Assembly (NCBI RefSeq): GCF_035978755.1
Contig: NZ_CP108415.1
Span: forward strand, 62,001 to 126,000
Origin: Streptomyces sp. NBC_01298
Lineage (GTDB): Bacteria; Actinomycetota; Actinomycetes; Streptomycetales; Streptomycetaceae
DNA length: 64,000 nucleotides
Direction: 5' to 3'
Position numbers and translations under genes: made by a program. Positions 50,432-59,332 of the stretch are shown in pieces (position 1 is the first letter of the stretch; each line of letters starts with the position of its first letter). Under the pieces are notes generated by a model. It made no database searches. It saw only the letters and a program-made list of their open reading frames with translations, and had not been told where the DNA came from.

Positions 50432-50913
50432 GCACGGCTCCTTGACTCCGGTCTCACTTGCCCATTCGACGCCGGACAGTGACCGGCCCACCTCTGCTCC
50501 GACGTACGGTGCCAGGGTACGGACGCGTGCGGCTTGAAGCTACACGCGGTTTTGGCTTGCGCCCTACCTGTATTCCGCATGACAGCCCAACAATCAACCG
50601 AACAGACACTCGAATTGATCTCCGTGCGGGCCTCCGGGAGCCGTCAAGGAGATTAGCGGGGGCAAGCCAGCGCCGGGCCACCGCGCACCATTCGGGTTGG
50701 GGCGTGGGCAGTTCGGCGACTCTGTCCGCCGACACATCTTCTTCACATGCAAACGCCAGGCCGAATTCGCTGCGAGTGACTATGCCGCACGCGCAGTGAC
50801 TCACAAGGGCGAATGTCTTGAACTAGCCGCCCTGGCGGCCCTCGGTGCGGCGCTGGCGTGCGCCACAGACAGCAGCGCGACGCCAGCCGAGACCGGCGGA
50901 TGGGCTGCTGGCG
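50432..50913. other. Gap upstream of the chimeric regulator
   Basis: 480 bp with lower GC. A plus-strand frame (TTG 50697 to 50978) gives a plausible-looking but unsupported 93-aa product that overlaps the next gene. I call no gene. Confidence 0.4.
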
Positions 50914-51948
50914 CTACGCCGCACGGAAAGTCTGGAGACGCTGATCCTCAGCGGCCGCGCCGTCGCTGGCGTCGGTGAGAACCAGGGTGATCCGCGTAAG
51001 GCCCTGGGCCTGAAGGGGCCGCGGCGTCTCCTCCACGAACCGGCAGCCTTTCAGCCCGAGGCCCGGATCGGGGTGGCGCAGCAGTCGGACGGTGCCTCCG
51101 TGATGAAGCAGGTCGGCCCCGGGCCCGTAGGTCCACGCCGGCATGTCCTGCAAGTACATCTCGCGGAGGGCAGGGTCCAGGTAGACCTCGCGCCTCATCG
51201 CCTGGAGCACGGCGTCGTCGTCGTAGCGCTCGAGACTGGCCGCGAGCTGAGCCAGCATCGACAGCTTCCAGGCGACGTGTCCCTCAAGGATCTGGGACGC
51301 GTCCGGGTGGAAGAGCCCGAAGCGCAGGAAGTTGTCCGTGGGCATGGCGGTCGGGTGCGGGTGCACGCCGCGGAAGAGTTCATGGAAAGCTCTGTTCGCC
51401 ATTCGGATGTTCCACCGGTGGTCGATCAGGAATGCCGGCAGGGCCAGCGCGTTGATCATCACGCTGTAGTCCCCCAGGAACGCGGCGGTCGCGGCGTCCT
51501 GCTGCGGCTGGTGGGCCGGGCTGCGCAGCTCCGGCTGCGGTGCGCGGTCCACGGCAAGCCAGAAGAGTCGCTCGGTCTGGAAGGGAGTCATCTCCAGGGC
51601 CTCGGCCAGCTGGTACAGCTTCTGATCAGTCCACTCCTTGACGACGGCACGCTCCCAGTTCCCGTACGCCCTCGTGCTCATCTCCAGGCGGGCAGCCACG
51701 GTTTCCTGACTCAGTCCCAGGAACTCACGCCGCCCCTGCACCAGCTTTCGCAGCCGGCTCGGGCGACTTGCCGCGGGATCGCCCGCCTCCTCTGGCCGGA
51801 CCTTGCCGTCTTCCTGCGAGCGGGAGCCATGGAGCTCCCCCCTCTCACGGAGCGTGCGCCTGGCGGCGCCTGCACGCGGCGCCTGCGAAGGGACACGACT
51901 GCCCGAACGGACCTCCAAGTTTCCCGTGAAGACCGGCACTGTATTCAC
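50914..51948 (-). CDS. XRE-family regulator with MmyB-like ligand domain
   Basis: Protein of 344 aa. After a 70-residue basic, disordered leader comes an XRE HTH (GRREFLGLSQETVAARLE, then RAYGNWERAVV). The rest is an MmyB-like PAS-fold domain (ALPAFLIDHRWNIRMANRAF, HELFRG, FLRFGLFHPDASQIL). Such regulators bind fatty acids or other small ligands and often control a neighbouring dehydrogenase, absent here. GTG 51948 directly abuts a GGGGGAAGA box; the GTG at 51939 is better spaced. Confidence 0.8.
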   Translation of the reverse strand: MNTVPVFTGNLEVRSGSRVPSQAPRAGAARRTLRERGELHGSRSQEDGKVRPEEAGDPAASRPSRLRKLVQGRREFLGLSQETVAARLEMSTRAYGNWERAVVKEWTDQKLYQLAEALEMTPFQTERLFWLAVDRAPQPELRSPAHQPQQDAATAAFLGDYSVMINALALPAFLIDHRWNIRMANRAFHELFRGVHPHPTAMPTDNFLRFGLFHPDASQILEGHVAWKLSMLAQLAASLERYDDDAVLQAMRREVYLDPALREMYLQDMPAWTYGPGADLLHHGGTVRLLRHPDPGLGLKGCRFVEETPRPLQAQGLTRITLVLTDASDGAAAEDQRLQTFRAA

Positions 51949-52308
51949 TCTTCCCCCTGTGCTGCTGCCCGCCGGCTGCGCGGAGGCGGAGAACGCAAAC
52001 CCCCCATGCCTCTTTTTGCCGACTTGTTCCCCTATGCCTGCAAAGCGGAGTCCCGCACTTGCATTTAGACCTGGTTGCGGACATGACTTCGCCCGGCGCG
52101 GGCACCACGCATTTGCAGGGATGCCCTAATTACGCAACGGCGGGTAGTACACCCGTCCCTTATCGTGATCCTGCCTTGAGCACCCAGAAGTGTCAACTAA
52201 AGTGGTCAAGACCAAGATCGTAAGCCGGCGCGAGAGAGACCCAGACGTGGCTGTGAGTAGTCATCGGCAGCAGGGCTCTACAGCCATGCCCGAAAGGGCC
52301 GACGGACC
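51949..52308. other. Divergent region between two XRE genes
   Basis: 360 bp, AT-richer than average. It holds the plus-strand promoter below; I see no ORF. Confidence 0.4.
52176..52203 (+). promoter_or_regulatory. Putative promoter of the XRE-TM pair
   Basis: TTGAGC (52176-52181), 16-bp spacer, TAAAGT (52198-52203), about 105 bp before ATG 52309. Confidence 0.4.
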
Positions 52309-52866
52309 ATGACCAGCACTCCCCGGTCGCTGGGCGAGAAACTCACAGCCCTGATGGCCCGTGCTCGGGCCGGCACCAGCCGGCGGCACACGACGCGCTC
52401 ACTCTCTGCAGACGTCGAAGCCCTCCCCGACAGTTCCGTTTCGCTGTCCCGTACTGCCATCGGCAATCTCGCCAACGGCAGTCAGCTCAACCCGACCACC
52501 GACACGGTCATCGCCCTGTGCAAGGCTTTGGGCGACGTTCCGCCTGCTCACCTGCTGCCGCACTCGAGCTACGACGACCTAGAAGCCCTCCAGGCCTTCG
52601 AGAACCCGGCAGCCCGTCAGGCGCTGGTGCTCCTCGACCGCCTCGGCGACGAGTTGCCCGGTGCCTTGCGGTTGCTGACCCTCCTGGAGGGTCTTCCGGA
52701 GGCTGAGCTGCGAAATGTCATTGCAGACCTGAAGCGACGGCGGGACGATCTCGGCCTGAAACCGATTCCGCGCAACGATCCCGTCGAGAGGCAGCCCAAG
52801 GGTCGGCGACGACGAACGGCGGATGAGGCCGCGGCTTACGCGGCCAAGGCACTGGAAGGGCTGTAG
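52309..52866 (+). CDS. XRE-like HTH regulator
   Basis: Protein of 185 aa. HTH in residues 10-80 (LGEKLTALMARARAG, SLSRTAIGNLANGSQLNPTT, VIALCKALGDVPPAHLLP), as in regulators found beside MAB_1171c-type membrane proteins. The C-terminal half is helical with a basic end (RQPKGRRRRTADEAAAYAAK). Its stop is 2 bp from the next gene, so they form a pair. Confidence 0.7.
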   Translation: MTSTPRSLGEKLTALMARARAGTSRRHTTRSLSADVEALPDSSVSLSRTAIGNLANGSQLNPTTDTVIALCKALGDVPPAHLLPHSSYDDLEALQAFENPAARQALVLLDRLGDELPGALRLLTLLEGLPEAELRNVIADLKRRRDDLGLKPIPRNDPVERQPKGRRRRTADEAAAYAAKALEGL

Positions 52867-52868
52867 TA

Positions 52869-53633
52869 GTGGTTGACGGCATAGTCTTCGGGACTTGCAC
52901 CCTGGCGGGACTCCTCGTCACGGTTCTCTGCACCAGGAGAGCACGCGGCAATCCCCGCGTCGCCACCTGGTCCATCGCCGTCGCCTTCGGCGTCTGCACG
53001 CTGGGGGTGATGTTCGCTGTACCCGTGGTCGCGCGAGCCGCGGAGGACCTGACCGGCGTCGCCAACGTGGGCAAGTTGATCGCCCATATCTGCGCGATCC
53101 TGTGGTGCGTGGCGCTCCAGGTCACCATGGTGGATCTCGCCTACCGGCCAGAGTATCTGCGGGCAGCGATGTTCCAACGCGGGTTCGCCGCGATGGTCGA
53201 ACTCGCCATCATGGTCCCGCTCTTCCTCGCCACGAACCGCCCGGGCGTCGAGTTCACGACGGCTTACGTCTCGGACCCCAGGGTGGCCACCTACCTGCTC
53301 ATCTACCTCTCGTACGTACTCCTCACATGCGGCGAGCTGGCGTTCATGTGCGGCCGGACCGCTCAGCGCGTGTGGGGCCCCAATCCTTGGAGCGGGGCCG
53401 GCTTCGCGCTCTCCTCCATGGCGGCCACGCTGGGTGTCGCATACACGGTGTCCAAAGGCTCGTACATCGTCTTCCACACACTGGGCCGGCCCTGGTCCCT
53501 TGAGGTGGAGGAAGTCGTGAGCCCCGCCCTGAGCGGCATGGCCGTGCTCTTCCTCTTCGCAGGCCTGACGCTTCCGATGCTGGGAGCCCTGATCGACCGA
53601 GTCCGTGCCAAACGAGAGCCGGTGGAGAGCTGA
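52869..53633 (+). CDS. MAB_1171c-type seven-TM membrane protein
   Basis: Protein of 254 aa with about seven transmembrane helices (VFGTCTLAGLLVTVLC at the start; VSPALSGMAVLFLFAGLTLP near the end). The arrangement with an upstream XRE gene matches the MAB_1171c/DUF6545 family of putative transporters. Here the protein lacks the long cytoplasmic C-terminus some relatives have. GTG 52869. Substrate unknown. Confidence 0.6.
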   Translation: MVDGIVFGTCTLAGLLVTVLCTRRARGNPRVATWSIAVAFGVCTLGVMFAVPVVARAAEDLTGVANVGKLIAHICAILWCVALQVTMVDLAYRPEYLRAAMFQRGFAAMVELAIMVPLFLATNRPGVEFTTAYVSDPRVATYLLIYLSYVLLTCGELAFMCGRTAQRVWGPNPWSGAGFALSSMAATLGVAYTVSKGSYIVFHTLGRPWSLEVEEVVSPALSGMAVLFLFAGLTLPMLGALIDRVRAKREPVES

Positions 53634-53647
53634 ACGCACTGCACAGA

Positions 53648-53693
53648 ACGGCTGTGGGCCGCATGCGACACAACGCATGCGGCCCACAGCCGT
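53648..53693. terminator. Bidirectional terminator between convergent genes
   Basis: Perfect 20-bp stem (53648-53667 with 53674-53693) with a 6-nt loop, between the membrane protein and P450 genes. Confidence 0.85.
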
Positions 53694-53740
53694 ATCGGGG
53701 CCGGAGTACATGAGACCTCGACACGCCCGTCACGCCGCGC

Positions 53741-54928
53741 TCACGCTGGCGGCGTCGCCTTGTACTCCACCGGGAGGCCGAGAAGGCCACGGGCCCGCTG
53801 GGACGGCCGCCACCGGGGGTCGGGCTCGGCCAGAGTCAGGGTGGCGAACCGCTCAAGGAGTGCGGCCAGCGCGATCTCGGTCTCGACGCGAGCCAGGGGC
53901 GCGCCGAGGCAGTAGTGGATGCCATGGCCCAGGGCCAGGTGGCCGGAGGCGTCGCGGTCGAAGTCGAGCTGCTCGGGGTGGGAGAAGCGCTGGGGATCGC
54001 GGTTGGCTGCGGCCAGCGACAGCAGGACGGTTTCTCCTGCGGGGATGGTGACGTCTGCGATGGTCACGTCCTGGGTGGGGAAGCGACGGATCGCGAGAAG
54101 CGCTGGTCCCTCGTAGCGTGCCAGTTCCTCGACTGCCGCGGGGAGCTTCGACGGGTCCGCACGGAGGCTTGCCAGATGCTCGGGATGGCTCAGGAGGGCG
54201 TGCACCGCATTGCCGATGAGCTGGACGGTGTTCTCGTAGCCTGCGCCGAGGATGAGGAAGGCGAGCGACGTCAGTTCGTCCTCGCTGAGCCGGTCGCCGT
54301 CGGTGTCGCGGACCGCGATCAGGTCGGAGAGCAGGTCGTCGCCAGGGTGCTGCCGCTTGTGGGCGATGAGCTCGGCGAAGAACGCGATCATGGCGCCGAT
54401 CGCTTGCTTGGCGGCCTGGGGGCGGCTGGGGTCCGGTGCGATCAGCTCGTTCGTCCAGGCACGGAAATCCCTGCGGTGCTCCTCTGGGATTCCGAGGAGG
54501 TCGCAGATGACGGTGATCGGCAGCGGGGCTGCGTACGCCGCGATGAGGTCGGCCCGGCCGTCCGTTCCGAGGGCGTCCAGCAGCGTGTCAGCGGTCCGGC
54601 GGATCGGGCCGCGGAGCGCTTCGACACGGCGGGGGGTGAAGGCGCGGCTGACGAGCTTGCGGATGCGGGTGTGGTCGGGTGGGTCCATGTTCAGGAGGTT
54701 GGCGTCGAGGGCCGGCGGCAGGGACAGGCCGCGGTATGAGCCTTCGGCGGCGTTGGTCTTGTCGAGGGAGAGCCGTGGATCCGCGAGGGCTGCGCGGACG
54801 TCGTCGTACCGGGTGACAAGCCATGCCGGCTCTCCGGTGGGTCCAGCGATTCGCTGTGCGGGCGCAGTGTCGCGCAGCTGCTGGTACGCGGCGTGTGGGT
54901 TCTTTATGAGGTCGCCCTGAAGATCCAT
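53741..54928 (-). CDS. Cytochrome P450
   Basis: Protein of 395 aa, a soluble class I P450. The heme loop HGIHYCLGAPLAR (about residue 335) has the Cys ligand. The K-helix ExxR is ELARY (about 272). The I-helix reads GAGYENTVQ, with Glu where most have Glu/Asp-Thr (AGxET); the following Asn-Thr keeps the acid-alcohol pair in altered order. It is most like bacterial CYP107/105-type monooxygenases. No ferredoxin gene is adjacent, so host redox partners would be needed. Substrate unknown. Confidence 0.88.
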   Translation of the reverse strand: MDLQGDLIKNPHAAYQQLRDTAPAQRIAGPTGEPAWLVTRYDDVRAALADPRLSLDKTNAAEGSYRGLSLPPALDANLLNMDPPDHTRIRKLVSRAFTPRRVEALRGPIRRTADTLLDALGTDGRADLIAAYAAPLPITVICDLLGIPEEHRRDFRAWTNELIAPDPSRPQAAKQAIGAMIAFFAELIAHKRQHPGDDLLSDLIAVRDTDGDRLSEDELTSLAFLILGAGYENTVQLIGNAVHALLSHPEHLASLRADPSKLPAAVEELARYEGPALLAIRRFPTQDVTIADVTIPAGETVLLSLAAANRDPQRFSHPEQLDFDRDASGHLALGHGIHYCLGAPLARVETEIALAALLERFATLTLAEPDPRWRPSQRARGLLGLPVEYKATPPA

Positions 54929-55042
54929 GGAGTCACCCTAGCCAGGCCGTGGGGGCACTGCGAAGGCGACGGGGGCTCCGACTGGCAGTCCCCTGGCGGG
55001 GGAGAGTAGTGCACGGTTCGCGAGGGTGGCGATCGAGCGGGA

Positions 55043-55999
55043 ATGCATCCGGACATGACGCTGCCCTTTGCCCTGCCGGTGCCGCTTGCGGCCTGTCGGC
55101 CTGTCGATCGCGTGCCCACCTCCGGGGAAATGGCCGCAGAGCCGAAGCTCGATGGATGGCGGTGTCAGGTCCTGGCGGGGTCCGGCCGGATCTGGAGTCG
55201 GCACGCCACGGAGCTCACGTCCAGGTTCGACGATGTCGCGCAGGCCTCCCGGTCTCTGCCGCCCTGCGTTCTCGATGGTGAGCTGGTCGCCGTTCTCGAC
55301 GACGGCACGATCTCGTTCGGTTCTCTGCAGTCGCGCTCGCCCCGGGGGCGCCGCCGCGGGGAAGACTTCAGCGTCCACCTCGCGGTGTTCGACGTCCTGG
55401 CGGTTGACGAGGCGGATCTGCGGCGCCTGCGCTACTCAGAGCGGCGGCGCCACCTCCTGGAGCTGCTCGACACTGCTCCGGCGTCCATCCGGCCGGTTCC
55501 GGTGTCCCACGATGTGAGTGTGGCGCAGGGCTGGGTGGGGGCGCTCGGTGGGGTGGAGGGAATCGTCATGAAACCGGACCGGCCCTACGCCGCCGGTCTC
55601 GCGTCAGGGTGGCTGAAGTGGCGTCAGACCCATTCAACGGAGGCTGTCGTACTGGGTGTGAGCGGACGAAGCGCCGGCACCCAGTGCTTGGTGCTGGGAC
55701 GGCCGGATCGCCGCGGGCAGATGCGGGCGGTAGGTGTCAGTCTTCCTGTCGCTCCTGGTGTCCGGCGCGAGCTTGCTGCTGTCCTGCAAGCTGTCGGGGA
55801 GGAGGAGGCCGAGCTGCCTGGTGTGGTGGGTGGTCTGCCCGGGGGGGATCCGGTGCGCTATCGACCCGTGGTGCCTGAGGTCGTGGTGGAGATCGAAACA
55901 GACCAGGTTGCGCTGGAGTTCGGCCGATACCGGCATCGTCCTCGCGTTCGTCGTGTGCGGGGGGATCTACGGCCTGAGGACCTCGCCATCCCCCAGTGA
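55043..55999 (+). CDS. ATP-dependent DNA ligase-like protein
   Basis: Protein of 318 aa with ligase motifs: I EPKLDGWR (Lys 35 as the adenylated residue), III VLDGELVAV, IV EGIVMKPDRP, and V WLKWRQ. An OB-fold-like C-terminal part follows (TEAVVLGVSGR...GRPDRRGQMRAVGV). This is the adenylation plus OB core found in stand-alone LigC-type enzymes and in plasmid ligases. It could seal nicks for the neighbouring repair genes. ATG 55043 or 55055. Confidence 0.75.
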   Translation: MHPDMTLPFALPVPLAACRPVDRVPTSGEMAAEPKLDGWRCQVLAGSGRIWSRHATELTSRFDDVAQASRSLPPCVLDGELVAVLDDGTISFGSLQSRSPRGRRRGEDFSVHLAVFDVLAVDEADLRRLRYSERRRHLLELLDTAPASIRPVPVSHDVSVAQGWVGALGGVEGIVMKPDRPYAAGLASGWLKWRQTHSTEAVVLGVSGRSAGTQCLVLGRPDRRGQMRAVGVSLPVAPGVRRELAAVLQAVGEEEAELPGVVGGLPGGDPVRYRPVVPEVVVEIETDQVALEFGRYRHRPRVRRVRGDLRPEDLAIPQ

Positions 56000-56200
56000 A
56001 CGGGCCCTGAGGACCGGGTCGCTGACTGGCGTGGCGTGCCGATGCAGGAGGGCGGGCCGACCTGCATCCGAGCCGAGCGGTGCAGCGACAACGCAGCGCG
56101 TACGCGGTCGAAGCGCCTGGGGTTACTGCGGAGCAATGCTCGCGGCCGGCCCACTGCTCCGTACTCGGCCTCGTGCGTGTAGAACCGCCAGCGGCGTGGA

Positions 56201-59200
56201 TCAGCTCGCTTGGGACAGGCGTAGTGGCTCGAGTCGGTGGGCTCGGATGTTGATGGCGCCGTCTGCGCGTTGGACGGTGCCGTGGATGAGGAGTCCGGCA
56301 TGGTCGACGGCAACTCTGTGGTAGCGGTCCCAGACGGACGGCGGAACAATGACGTTCGCCATTCCGGTCTCGTCCTCGACGTTGAGGAAGCAGAATCCCT
56401 TGGCGGTGGGTGGGCGCTGGCGATGGGTGACGAGCCCGCCGAGGAGAACGGCGGAGTGGTCGGCGAGGTGGCGCACGTCGGCTGCGGTGGTGGCGCCACA
56501 GCGGCCGAGGTGGTCGCGAAGATGCTGGACGGGATGGGTGTCGGGTGAGGCTCCCGTGGCCCACAGATCAGCGAAGGTCTGCTCGACGACGGTCATCGTG
56601 GGGAGGTGGGGCGGGGTGTGCGCTTCCGCGGCGCCGGGCAGCTGGCTCTCGGTGGCATGGGTGAGGGCTCCGGCGCTCCACAGGGCTTCGCGGCGGTCGA
56701 TGCCGAATCCGGTGAGAGCGCCTGCGGTTGCGAGGGCTTCGTAGGCCCGGGCCGAGAGTCGGGTACGGCGGCCGAAGTCGTCGAGGCTGGTGAACGGGCG
56801 GGTGGTCACGATCTGCTGGGCGGCTTCGGTGGTGAGGTGGCGCAGGGAGGCCAGACCGAGGCGGATGGCGGGCTGTCCGGTTGGCGAGGTGGGGTCGGGT
56901 TCGAGGGTGGCGTGGATGCCGGAGGCGTGGATGTCGGCGCCGCGTACGGTGATGCCGCGGCGGCGGGCGTCGCCGATGAGGCTGAGTGGGCTGTAGAAGC
57001 CCATCGGCTGGTTGACCAGCAAGGCGGCTGTGTAGGCGGCGGGGTAGTGGCAGCGCAGCCAGGCACTCGTGTAGACCAGGTGGGCCAGGGACTGGCCGTG
57101 GGATTCGGGGAATCCGTAGTCGGCGAAGGCCTCGATCATGTGGGTGATCTCGGCTGCGGTGTCCTCGTCAATGTCCCGGGCGCGCATGCCCTCGATCAGC
57201 TGATTGCGTAGTGCGGCGACCTTCGCCGCGGAGTGCTTGGCGGCCATGGCTTTGCGGAGCCGGTCGGCGGCTCCCGGACTGAGGCCGGCGCAGTCGATCG
57301 CGAGGCGCATCGCCTGCTCCTGGAAGAGGGCGACTCCGAGGGTCTTCTCCAGGGCGCTGCGGGCCAGCGGGTGGGGGTAGGTGACGGGTTCGCGCCCGGA
57401 GCGTCGGCGCAGATAGGGGTGGACAGCGCCCCCCTGGATTGGGCCAGGTCTGATGAGGGAGACGGCGATGACGAGGTCTTGGAAGGTCTTCGGCTTCAGG
57501 CGGGGCAGCATCGAGATCTGCGCCCTGGACTCGACCTGAAAGACGCCGATGGTGTCCGCTCGGGCGATCATCGCGTACACCTCGGGGTCGTCCGGGGGGA
57601 TGGTTGCTAGGTCGTATGTGGTCCCGTGGTGCTCGGTGATGAGGTCGCAGGCGGTGTGGATGGCGGCGAGGATGCCGAGCCCGAGGAGGTCAATCTTCAG
57701 GAAGCCTGCTGTGGCCGCGTCGTCTTTGTCGCCTTGGAGGACTGAGCGGCCGGGTGCGGTTGCCCATTCCACGGGCATGAACTCGGCGATGGGCCGGCGG
57801 GTGAGGACCATGCCGCCGGAGTGGACGCCCAGGTGGCGCGGCAGGGTGTGGAGCTGGGCGGCGAGTGTGCGGACGTCGTCGGGGATGGCGGAGTCGGGGC
57901 CGGGTGGCTGGTGGTGGATGTGGCGGGTCATCTCATCGATCCGCGTCGCCGGGTAGCCCAGGACGCGGGCGGAGTCTCGGATGGCCAGACGCGGTTGGTA
58001 GGTGATGATGTTGGCGACCTGGGCCGCGTGGTCGCGGCCGTACCGGTCGTAGACGTACTGGATGACCTCTTCGCGACGGCCGTTTTCGAAGTCGACGTCG
58101 ATGTCGGGGTCGCTCTTCTCCAGGTGGAGGAAGCGCTCGAAGAGGAGGCCGTGGCGGATCGGGTCGACGCCGGTCACGCCGAGGACGTAGCAGACCACCG
58201 AGCTCACGGCGGAGCCGCGGCCCTGGCACCAGATGCCGGAGCGCTGGGCGAAGGCGACGATGTCCCAGACGATGAGGAAATAGCCCGCCATGCCGAGGGC
58301 ACTGATCATGGTGAGCTCGTGGTCGAGCTGGCGCCATGCCGCGCCTGCCGCGGAATCGGTGCGTGGTCCGTACCGGGTGGTGCAGGCGGTCTCGGCGAGG
58401 TGGCGGAGCCAGGAGTCTTCGTCGTGCCCGTCGGGGGTGGGGAAGCCGGGTAGCTCGGGCTGGAGTTGGCCGAGGTCTATGGCGGTTTGGCGGCCGAGTT
58501 CGACGGTGGCTTCCCACACGCCGGGGTAGCGGGCGAGCGCGCGGGCCATCTCGGTGCCGGAGCGCAGGTGGGCGGTGGGGGCGGGCATGAGGTGGCCGGC
58601 GGCGGCGGTGAGGGTTTGCCGTCGGCGCAGTGCGGCGAGGGCCTGGGCGAGGCGGGTTTGGCTGGGGTGGGCGTAGTGGACTGCGCCAGTGGCCACGATC
58701 TCGCAGCCGGTGCGGCGGGCGGCGACGTAGGTGAGGTCGTTGCGCAGGGAGGTGATCGGGAGGTGGTGGTCGGTGAGTTCGGCGACCACCGTCCCGGCTC
58801 CGAAGATGCTGGTGAGCCGGTCGAGGCGGGAGGCGATGGTGGTGACGTCCGGGATCGTGTTGTGCTCGTCGGGGGTGAGGCAGCCGGGAAGGACGGTCCA
58901 GTGTCCGCTGGCCGCGGCGGCCGTGAGTGCGCCGAGGTCGTAGCGGGGTGCGCCCTTGGTGCCGGCCAGCTGGGCTTCGCTGATCGCGGTCGAGAGCCGG
59001 GAGAAGCCTTCCAGGTCGCGGGCGATGACTACTGGCGTCCCGAGTTCGGGGTCGCCGAGGGTGAGCTCGGCGCCGAACACGGTGGCGATGCCGGCCTCGC
59101 GGGCAGCCTGGGTGAGGCGACGGGCGCCGTAGAGCCCGTCGCGGTCGGTGAGCGCCAGTGTGGTGATGCCCAAGCGGGCCGCCTCGTCGGTGAGCGCGCG

Positions 59201-59332
59201 CGGATCGGCCGCGCCTTGCAGGAAGGAGAAGTTGGAGTGGACGTGGAGTTCAGCCCACGGCAGCGCTCCCCCGTCGCTGGTATCAGCGGCGTGGTGGGGC
59301 AGGGTGTGGACGGTAGCGATCCGGTCAGCCAT
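56201..59332 (-). CDS. dnaE2: Error-prone DNA polymerase DnaE2
   Basis: Protein of 1043 aa. PHP domain at the N-terminus (AELHVHSNFSFLQGAADP; LTDRDGLYGARRL), then the alpha-subunit polymerase core with the catalytic PDIDVDFENGRREE (about residue 400) and a GRGSAVSSVVCYVLGV loop before it, and a C-terminal OB domain. It performs damage-tolerant, mutagenic synthesis with ImuB. ATG 59332 overlaps the imuB stop by 8 bp; the long frame beyond is not used. Confidence 0.92.
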   Translation of the reverse strand: MADRIATVHTLPHHAADTSDGGALPWAELHVHSNFSFLQGAADPRALTDEAARLGITTLALTDRDGLYGARRLTQAAREAGIATVFGAELTLGDPELGTPVVIARDLEGFSRLSTAISEAQLAGTKGAPRYDLGALTAAAASGHWTVLPGCLTPDEHNTIPDVTTIASRLDRLTSIFGAGTVVAELTDHHLPITSLRNDLTYVAARRTGCEIVATGAVHYAHPSQTRLAQALAALRRRQTLTAAAGHLMPAPTAHLRSGTEMARALARYPGVWEATVELGRQTAIDLGQLQPELPGFPTPDGHDEDSWLRHLAETACTTRYGPRTDSAAGAAWRQLDHELTMISALGMAGYFLIVWDIVAFAQRSGIWCQGRGSAVSSVVCYVLGVTGVDPIRHGLLFERFLHLEKSDPDIDVDFENGRREEVIQYVYDRYGRDHAAQVANIITYQPRLAIRDSARVLGYPATRIDEMTRHIHHQPPGPDSAIPDDVRTLAAQLHTLPRHLGVHSGGMVLTRRPIAEFMPVEWATAPGRSVLQGDKDDAATAGFLKIDLLGLGILAAIHTACDLITEHHGTTYDLATIPPDDPEVYAMIARADTIGVFQVESRAQISMLPRLKPKTFQDLVIAVSLIRPGPIQGGAVHPYLRRRSGREPVTYPHPLARSALEKTLGVALFQEQAMRLAIDCAGLSPGAADRLRKAMAAKHSAAKVAALRNQLIEGMRARDIDEDTAAEITHMIEAFADYGFPESHGQSLAHLVYTSAWLRCHYPAAYTAALLVNQPMGFYSPLSLIGDARRRGITVRGADIHASGIHATLEPDPTSPTGQPAIRLGLASLRHLTTEAAQQIVTTRPFTSLDDFGRRTRLSARAYEALATAGALTGFGIDRREALWSAGALTHATESQLPGAAEAHTPPHLPTMTVVEQTFADLWATGASPDTHPVQHLRDHLGRCGATTAADVRHLADHSAVLLGGLVTHRQRPPTAKGFCFLNVEDETGMANVIVPPSVWDRYHRVAVDHAGLLIHGTVQRADGAINIRAHRLEPLRLSQAS

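Noticed and set aside
50697..50978. Plus-strand 93-aa frame starting at TTG
   Set aside because: No ribosome site and it runs into the XRE/MmyB gene on the other strand; the sequence looks protein-like but is unsupported.
55043..56200. Ligase plus downstream ORFs as an NHEJ (Ku/LigD) locus
   Set aside because: No Ku gene or LigD polymerase/nuclease domain is present.
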